Of a stretch of DNA of 40,000 bases, positions 32,646 to 40,000 are shown one piece after another. The stretch is from assembly GCA_029204225.1 (NCBI GenBank), contig CM055102.1, positions 44,419,984 to 44,459,983 on the forward strand. Direction: 5' to 3'. The DNA comes from Diphasiastrum complanatum (taxonomy: Eukaryota; Streptophyta; Lycopodiopsida; Lycopodiales; Lycopodiaceae). Below the pieces are notes generated by a model, which was not told the DNA's origin, did not search any database, and worked only from the letters and a program-made list of their open reading frames with translations. A program made the position numbers and the translations under genes. How positions within the stretch are numbered: the first letter of the stretch is position 1; each line of letters starts with the position of its first letter.

Positions 32646-34260
32646 GGGCTATACTGATACAAACTAATGTCTGACAATAAATTTCTCAACCAAAACACTT
32701 CTTTAATGGATTGAGACACAGCAATGTATTATGCTTCTGTAGATGAAAGAGTGATAGAGGTTTGCTTACGACTGTTCCATGAGATAGGACCATCGTTGAA
32801 GAAGAATGTAAATCCAGATGTGGACTTACGATTGTCTACATCTGCGCCCCAGCTTGCATCAGAGTATTCACTGAGCTGATGGAGATTGTCATTGTTGACT
32901 TCTCCATAGCAGATGCGCTGGTCCATGGTAGCTCGAATATACCTCATGACTCTTATGAGAGCCTTCCAATGGGTAATGCCAAGATTAGCCATATATTGGT
33001 TGAGTGAGCTTACTGCAAAAGAGATGTCAGGTCTTGTACAGACCATTACGTACATGAGAGATCCAAGTATTGATCGATAAGGATACTCTCTCATCTGCTC
33101 CTCTTCCTGCTTGGTCTGGGGACATTGGTCCTTTGACAAACGCAGGCCTGGATCCATTGGTGAGTAGCTAACTTGCAGTTCATCAGATTATATCTATCAA
33201 GAAACTTGTGAAGATACCTTTGTTGCGTGATATACATCAGTCGTCTTGCTCTATCTCGGTAGATTTGAATGCCCAAACAGAAGTGAGCTTCACCCAAGTT
33301 AGTCATGTCGAACTCAGAAAATAGCATCTGTTTAACATCCTTTACCAAAATGGTATTGTTGTTGAAAAACAATGTATCATCCACGTATAAGGTGATGATA
33401 ATGAAGAATTGCTGCACTGACTTGGAATAGACGTTGCAATCAACAATGCTTAGTTGGAAACCTTGTTGGATGAGGAATGTGTTGATCCTCTGAAACCAAG
33501 CTCTGGCAGACTATTTCAAGCCATAAAGTGCCTTATGGAGTTTACAGACATGTTTCTTTATATCTTCCAGAATATATCCTTCAAGCTGGATCATGTAGAT
33601 GTCTTCTTCTATAACTCCATTTAGATAAGCTGCTTACACATCAAGTTGATGCACTTCAAGGTCGGCAGCTGCAGCGTATGATAGGAGGACTTGGATCGAT
33701 GAATGTTTGACTACTGGACTAAAAGTTTCACTATAGTCGACGTTGGAGATCTGAGTGAATCCTCATCCTACCAGTCTTGTTTTCCTTCAATCAATCGCTC
33801 CATTGACATTGTACTTGATCTTAAAGATCCATTTGCAATCGATGATATTGCAGCCAATAGGAACTTCGACTAATGACCACGTCTGGTTCTTGATCAGAGA
33901 GGAATACTCTCTATCCATGGCTTCTCTCCAGAGATCAGAGTCTGGTTGGCTAAGTGCCTCTTCGACTGTTGTCAGTTCCTATATCAAGAGACATGCAGAC
34001 TCAAGAGTATACCTTGTGGGCTGTGTGCGCACTCGGCTTGATCTTCTGGGAGGAATTGACTGATGAATCACTTCTGGGACTTGTTGCTGGTAGCAGCAAC
34101 ATCTTCGTCTGACTCGTTGTCAAATAGTGGATCGACGATGGACACACTTGAGCCTGAAGCTCAGATTGTCGTGTTAATGGTAGGCGATAAAGGTTCTCAT
34201 GGAACAACATCTTTGTCTTTAATGTCGATGAACTGATTCTCGATAAAGAAAGCTTCCATC
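32646..34260 (-). pseudogene. Copia RT-RNase H relic, minus strand (same family as the relic at 28.8 kb)
   Basis: Minus-strand order: a linker PRRSSRVRTQPTRY, then [63 protein letters not shown] and the catalytic YVDDTLFFN near 33390-33365. DMTNLGEAHFCLGIQIYRD, YRSILGSLMYVMVCTRPDIS and RNase H (SDASWGADVDNRKSTSGF, TLSSTEA) follow. It ends near 32646 after LRNLLSDISLYQYSPT, without its own 3' LTR. A frameshift near 33130 and scattered stops make it defective. Gag C-terminus, protease and integrase are missing. Confidence 0.88.
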
Positions 34261-34416
34261 TGGAGATTGTTGTATCGTCGGGGTTTCCCCTACACTTCTA
34301 ACAACGTCATACAACTCCTTAGCCATTAGCACGGTTCTCATCTTAAATTTCCACAGATGGTAATTAGTTTCATCAAGCTTGTCCATGATAGAACTGGCTT
34401 TCCCTTGAGAATCCAT
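34219..34416 (-). pseudogene. Copia gag N-terminus of the same minus-strand element
   Basis: A 65-codon stretch starting MDSQGKASSIMDKLDETNYH followed by WKFKMRTVLMAKELYDVV, typical of copia gag. It lies about 190 bp from the primer-binding site, as expected for a gag start. It then joins the pre-RT linker directly, so roughly the gag C-terminus to integrase section was deleted. Confidence 0.8.
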
Positions 34417-34607
34417 GTGGAAGATTAGTCTAGGTGATAGGAGTAACTATCAGTGACTTAGGTAAAAAAATCCGGTGCTAAATTACAGAACAAGAAGACA
34501 ATTACTCTTTCGGCTAGTAGAGTCTTGTTTTTATGGAAGCTTATCAGGCTATAGAAATAGCTCTAAAATAAAATCGCTTAAAGAATCAGGTAGATTCTGA
34601 TATCTTA

Positions 34608-34619
34608 GCTCTGATACCA
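34608..34619 (-). other. Primer-binding site of the minus-strand copia
   Basis: The minus strand reads TGGTATCAGAGC directly after the LTR end CGAACA. Confidence 0.85.
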
Positions 34620-35725
34620 TGTTCGAGAATGTGTTAGAGCAAGCTCTTCAATTCTCTCAGTGCGTGCACTACTGGTGACTTAGTAGGCGAACACAAGAAT
34701 ATGATAATTTTAAAGCCTTTAATACGCGGTGGTAGCATAAGCGAAGAGCAGACAGTCAGACAAAACAACTAGATAGCCAGACAGATCGTAGAAAAGCATT
34801 AGAGTATTGACACAAATCTGAATGTAGAACCAAACAGAACTGCAATCAGATTAAGTATAATGAAATATACAAGTCAATAATGCAGGTGAGCACAAAACAA
34901 TAGCGGACGTAACCGCGTGCTTCACAAGCTAATCACAATCTATGAAGGTTATGAACCTATTACTGATAATTTATCTGAAAGAAAGAATCAATGCACGAAG
35001 GCATCTACAATGTTTGTCTTTGAATTACAGATCATGCTTCATACTATCTTCTGTTCTACATGTTATTTGAATACTGAGATGGTATTCAATATATATACAT
35101 AAATTTTACAGGTGTGCAGATGAAGAAGGTACAAAGGTGGTTGTGTTGTTTGTGGGAGATCGTGGATGGTTGTTGTTGTTGTCAAATCTGTTTGCACATT
35201 TCATAGAACGAGCGTGAAGAGGACGCGACGTCGGACTTCGCTAAAATTCACACTGATGAAAATGCGAAACACTTGACACTCTATCCAATGCCTTAGAAAA
35301 ATCATTTGTAAGGTACCTTTGTCTTTTCTATAAGGGCACCGTCGGCATTTGTAGAGCACCTTCAGCATTTGTAGGGCACCTTCGGCATTTGTAGGGTAGT
35401 TTCGCATTTTTCGTCTGTCATAAAATGCGTGTAAAAATGGAGTGCACATTTTTCGCATTTTTTGCCTGTTCAAATTTACTTGTATTTATGCAGACTGCGC
35501 AACTGTCGCTTTTTCAAAAGTGTCGCAAAACACTTAGTTGCTCAGAATGGCCCTAAGGTGAAAAAGCGAGAGTGACGAATTTTTTGCGTGTGGAAATTCC
35601 GGAGTAAAAATGCAGACAAACAGTTCAAATATGCAGACTGTGCGACAATACGAGTAAAAATGTAGCAGCATGAATAGAGGCAAATTAACATAGGATTTAG
35701 GAGAGTAGAGGAGATAAATCCAACA
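34620..35725 (-). repeat. 5' LTR of the minus-strand copia (1,106 bp)
   Basis: On the minus strand it starts TGTTGGATTTATCTCC at 35725 and ends CTCGAACA at 34620, next to the primer-binding site. Its two ends match the 513-bp LTR at 29829-30341, but its middle is about 560 bp longer and contains a 20-bp triplicated repeat and Phe/Cys-rich chance ORFs. Confidence 0.8.
35336..35395 (+). repeat. 20-bp x 3 tandem repeat inside the copia LTR
   Basis: Three copies of GCACCTTCGGCATTTGTAGG with one or two changes each (35336-35355, 35356-35375, 35376-35395). Confidence 0.9.
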
Positions 35726-35729
35726 TCCA

Positions 35730-37312
35730 CATCATGATTGTCTCCACCACTCAAGATGATATCATCCACATAGATTAGCAAAATGGTAACATCATTTCCA
35801 GCAGACCTATAATAAAGTGAATGATCATACTCACTCATAAGAAATCCTTGAGAGAGTAAAAAAGTGTTAAGCTTACTTAGCATACCAACTCCTTGGTGCT
35901 TGCTTAAGGCCATATAAGCTCTTTTGTAGAAAACACACGTGATTTGGCTTTGTAGGTGAAATGTAGCTCTCGGGTTGCTCCATGTACACTTCCTCCTCAA
36001 GATCACCATTCAACATAAACATTTGTAATGTCCAATTGCCATATATTCCATCTATAAAGAGTAGCAAGAGTGATCATGACCCGAATGCTTACCATCTTTT
36101 TTGCCACGGCTGCAAAGGTTTCATCATAGTCAATACCATGTTCTTGAGCATATCCTTTTGCCACCAACATTGTCTTGTACTTGTTGATAGATCCATCTTG
36201 GTTTGCCTTCACCTTGAAGATCCATTTGCATCCAGTAGTTTTATTGTCCTTAGGTAATGCCACCAATCTCCATGTTTCATTCTTCATAAGAGCTTGATAC
36301 TCAAGATCCATTGCTTGGATCCACTCCTCTTTGTTCCTTGCTTCATCTACACATGTAGGTTCATCAAAAGAGGTTAGGAAAACAAAATGTGTACCTTGAA
36401 CAACTTGCTTACCTTTCTCATCATATGTGAGCCTTGAAGGCATTTGTCTTTCCCTTGATGTTCTCCTTGGCTTTTGACTTGAAGAAGGTCCATCATCCTC
36501 ACCATATAAAGTAGGATCCTTTACATCAACATCAAGAATGTTAGATCCATCCACATCATCATCAATAATGCTTGAAGATACTTTTGGAATGTTCCCCTCA
36601 TCAAACTGACATCTCCATCAATAATCACCCTATTAGTAGAAGGAATGTAAACCTTGTAGGATTTACTCACCTCACCATATCCAACAAATATACCTTTCGT
36701 TGAAGATGGATCCTCCTTGGTCCTATCATCAAGAGTTATATTGACATAGCATGTGAATCCAAATTTCTAAGAAAGCTGACACTCGTCCTCCTCTTGAATA
36801 GCATCTCAAAAGGTGTCCTTCCATCCAAAATAGCACTCGGCCACCTATTGCACAAGAAATTAGCACACAACAAAGTCCCAAAATGGCTTATCAAGGTTAG
36901 CACTTATCCTCATAGCTTTGGCACTTTCACATAAAGTCCTATTCTTCCTCTCGACCACTCCATTTTGTTGTGGGGTCCTTGGTGTTGTGTACTCCCTCTT
37001 GATCCCATGCTCATCACAAAAAGCCTTAAACTTGTAGATATGTACTCTCCACCATTGTCACTCCTGAAGCACTTGATCCTTGTGGAAAAGGTTCTCCCTT
37101 GCATTCTTGAACTTAACAAAGACATCATACACTTCATCCTTGCTCTTTAGTAGAAATATCCAACAAAATCTACTAAAATTATCAATGAAAGTTGCATACA
37201 TCTTAGCTCCACTATTGCTAATTGTAGTAATTCCATGAATATCCAAATGTACAATTTGAAAAGGCTTTGTAGATTTAGATGTAGATCTAGCATAAGTTAG
37301 TATTCGAGTCAT
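35730..37312 (-). pseudogene. Copia integrase-RT relic (second family), minus strand
   Basis: Minus-strand order: integrase (FQIVHLDIHG with the first Asp, SRFCWIFLLKSKDEV, then FRSDNGGEYIS with the second Asp, and an NGVVERKNRT-like stretch in another frame near 36970). Next come a KGIFVGYGE-like segment near 36690, a linker rich in Ser/Arg (SSSQKPRRTSRERQMPSRLT), and RT ([56 protein letters not shown], catalytic YVDDIILSG near 35750-35775). It stops within a few residues of YVDD, where the LTR of the other copia begins at 35725. Many breaks. Confidence 0.85.
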
Positions 37313-37755
37313 TTGAAAAATTCGAATCTTCGAAAAAATTCAATTCTTTTGAAAGATTCGAGTCTTTCAAAAACAAATCAAGTCTTTCAAAAAAAAATTG
37401 AGTCTTTTGAAAAGAATTCAATCCTTTGGAAAAATTCGGGTCCTTGAAAAAATTCAAGTCTTTGGAAAAATTCGATCCTTCAAAAAAATTCGATCCTTTC
37501 GAGTCTTTCAAAAAATTCGAGTCATTTGAAAAATTTGAGTCTTCGGAAAAATTCGACGCATTGGAAAAATTTGATCTATTGAAGAAATTGAGTCTTTCAA
37601 AAACAAATCGAGTCTTTAAAAAAAAATCAATTATTTGGAAAAATTCGAGCCTTTGGAAAATTCGAGTCTTTCGAAAAATTCGAGTCTTCGAAAAAATTCA
37701 ATCCTTTGGAAAAATTAGAGTCTTTTAAAAAATTCGAGTCTTTAGAAAAATTCTG
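37313..37755 (+). repeat. AT-rich satellite, about 18-bp unit
   Basis: Roughly 20 or more degenerate copies of GAAAAATTCGAGTCTTT-type units with variable spacing. Open stretches on either strand (Lys/Phe/Glu/Ser or Asn/Phe/Ser/Lys repeats) are a by-product of the repeat, not a gene. It adjoins the broken upstream end of the copia integrase. Confidence 0.85.
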
Positions 37756-38100
37756 AGTTGACGGTACAAAGGGTCGAAAATATACAAAGGGTCGGATTTA
37801 ACTCTGGGTCGGAAAATATACAAAGGTTCAAAAACATCTCGCATCTCGAATATCAAACATATCTCACATATCTCGGCCATAGTAGAAGTCAAAATTTAAC
37901 CATGTTCAACAATAGCACATGGAGTATCTTAATAAAATAAGATTCATGAGAGAGAGAGATTCTTATAAATGTTTATTTTTAGAGTGTCAAATTGGCGAAC
38001 TTGGCCGAATTCAAGGTTGAGATGAAATTGATTCTTAGAAATGTTCATTTTTAGAGTATCAAATTGGCTTCATGTGATTTTTATTCTTAAATGTTCACTT
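37756..38100 (+). repeat. Further short tandem repeats
   Basis: ACAAAGGGTCGGAAAATAT-like words recur at about 37765-37830. The phrase AAATGTTYATTTTTAGAGTRTCAAATTGGC occurs twice (about 37967 and 38038), with a partial third copy near 38090. Confidence 0.7.
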
Positions 38101-38597
<497 letters not shown>

Positions 38598-38640
38598 TGG
38601 CATTAATGATCACGCTGGCTATCAACCTAGCAAGCACGCG

Positions 38641-38642
<2 letters not shown>

Positions 38643-38737
<95 letters not shown>
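38643..38737 (+). repeat. CT microsatellite, 95 bp
   Basis: An uninterrupted CT dinucleotide tract, the third long dinucleotide array within 650 bp. Confidence 0.97.
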
Positions 38738-38739
<2 letters not shown>

Positions 38740-39042
38740 GCGAACTAATCCAACATGCTAAGCAACAAATACTCGTAGCTTGCAGAGTTGCCAACGGATA
38801 TTATGTCCAATTATTACCAAAAACCACTCAACAATTATAAAAACGGCAGACATAATTTTGAAAATGCAATGAGTAGTTAATGCACCATAATCTAAAACCT
38901 CCACAAAAAATGCAACAAGAATAACAGCCTCACAAATAGTATAAGCATCAAATGCATTCCATAGATTGATCTTGGAGATGACACTAATCAATCGAATAGT
39001 TTATGGAGTTGCACCTCAACCTCTTATATCATGACATCAAAG

Positions 39043-39465
39043 CTACATGTTATTCTCTACGCCATACATACTTGCATCATCAAGAACTAAGAGTAAGTGC
39101 GGATGCACAGCTACTGAGAACTGCTCCGCCCACCTAGACCCCTTGGGTGGTTGTGGTCCTATTGTGGTCTTGGATACTTTGGATCTTTTGTTCGAAAAAA
39201 GTGGGAAAAAAATTTGTGAATCTATCTGTGTTGAGCTAATCAGGGCCAAATGATCATTCCACATGTTTGTGGTTACATCGTAAGTCACCACCCTAGTTGG
39301 GCTCCTTGTCAGGCAATACAGAACTCCCTTATAAAATGGACGCGAAATGTTGAAGTCGACACAAGATGGGAGGTCCATCTCGGTTGTTTTCCAAGTGTTT
39401 GAAGCAAAATCGTAAACATCAAGTGTTCTATAGTAACCTCTGGTGGAAATGAAAAAGGTCTTCAT
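39043..39465 (-). CDS. F-box-associated/kelch-like beta-propeller fragment
   Basis: A 140-codon open stretch resembles the propeller part of plant F-box/kelch proteins: RTLDVYDFASNTWKTTEMDL, FYKGVLYCLTRSPTRVVTYD, VTTNMWND, HPHLLLVLDD. In this family the propeller recruits substrates to an SCF ubiquitin ligase. No F-box motif is visible upstream (towards 40 kb), and an in-frame TGA lies about 10 bp before the Met. This is therefore a last exon, an N-terminally truncated gene or a pseudogene. The recurrent xxVYD/TYD...W pattern is the main support. Confidence 0.55.
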   Translation of the reverse strand: MKTFFISTRGYYRTLDVYDFASNTWKTTEMDLPSCVDFNISRPFYKGVLYCLTRSPTRVVTYDVTTNMWNDHLALISSTQIDSQIFFPLFSNKRSKVSKTTIGPQPPKGSRWAEQFSVAVHPHLLLVLDDASMYGVENNM

Positions 39466-39469
39466 AGAT

Positions 39470-40000
39470 ATGGATCACAAGTTTTCCATCTTGTTACCTC
39501 TGAAGCCCTTCTAATACCTACCTAATACTTAATGGGCTCCTAAGTTAAAACTTAAAATAAGAATGCAAGAAACCCAAAGTTCATTTTGCTTAGGATGATG
39601 CAACTAATAAGAGAAGCCACATTGAAATCAAATGGAAAAAATCTCAAAGCTTTTTACACATGATTTGATACAACTTTTCAATGACACTTGATGGAGTGAG
39701 CTTGGCCTGAACTGGAAGCAAGCACAGTGAGAGTAGTTTGGCCTTGACTGGAATGCTGCCCACCACACAATTTTCCCAAGACATGGAACTGCGTCTAGTT
39801 TATAGTTTATTTTTTTTGGACACTGTTGCAGCAACTTAACCCTTATACACTTATGGATGGCAATAATTATCCGATTCTGTCATCTGACTTTAGTCGGCTT
39901 GTGAATCGTGATCAGCTCTTGCTGATGAAGTAGATCGTTGATTAGGCAAATTCCAGTTTCGTTCGAGCAAGAAATTTGAGGAATGAGAGCATCTAGCTTC
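39470..40000. other. Upstream of the F-box-like fragment, no supported gene
   Basis: Contains a 68-codon minus-strand open stretch (39628-39834) rich in Cys, Ser and Lys with no recognisable domain. No F-box or tRNA was seen. Confidence 0.4.

Noticed and set aside
37287-37728. Phe/Asn/Ser/Lys and Lys/Phe/Glu repeat open frames
   Set aside because: By-product of the 18-bp satellite; open on both strands.

Overview
The window is nuclear DNA of a land plant with a large, retrotransposon-rich genome. Three things show this. There is a spliced cytosolic plant-type glycerol-3-phosphate dehydrogenase gene. A second gene is split by a 12.95-kb intron filled with LTR elements. Ty1/copia and Ty3/gypsy relics carry the usual plant primer-binding site TGGTATCAGAGC. 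Very long GA, TG and CT microsatellites fit this picture. A gymnosperm or fern is plausible, but the sequence alone does not settle the lineage.

Layout. 1-2.3 kb: a decayed copia pol on the minus strand abutting an orphan gypsy integrase scrap on the plus strand. 2.4-5.6 kb: mostly non-coding, with a paired G-box/TATA module and a GC-rich repeat island. 5.6-9.4 kb: an intact five-exon GPDHC1-like gene (473 aa) with an 82-bp tRNA-like retroposon in intron 3. 9.4-17.6 kb: intergenic, with a second GC-rich island, a 40-bp tandem repeat, a 135-bp GA tract and a small hAT-type MITE. 17.7 kb to at least 31.4 kb: the first three coding exons of an MDR-superfamily (quinone oxidoreductase/enoyl reductase-like) gene; its C-terminal exons are not recognisable in the window. 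31.4-37.3 kb: two interleaved minus-strand copia relics. 37.3-38.7 kb: a cluster of satellites and microsatellites. 39.0-39.5 kb: a minus-strand F-box-associated/kelch-like fragment.

Intron 2 of the MDR gene holds a minus-strand copia (gag-protease-integrase, truncated). Its 5' LTR appears to have been split by a complete 6.9-kb chromodomain gypsy element (5-bp target duplication TTCAC, LTRs of 483 and 488 bp). Further on lies a plus-strand copia relic. A copy of the same copia family sits in the opposite orientation just beyond exon 3, so exon 3 is flanked by an inverted pair of retroelement sequences.

The only gene readable end to end is the GPDH. It makes or oxidises glycerol-3-phosphate in the cytosol, linking glycolysis, redox balance and glycerolipid synthesis. 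No operon-like or defence-like gene system is present. The points of interest are structural: the tRNA-like retroposon, the MITE, the nested intron and the inverted copia pair.
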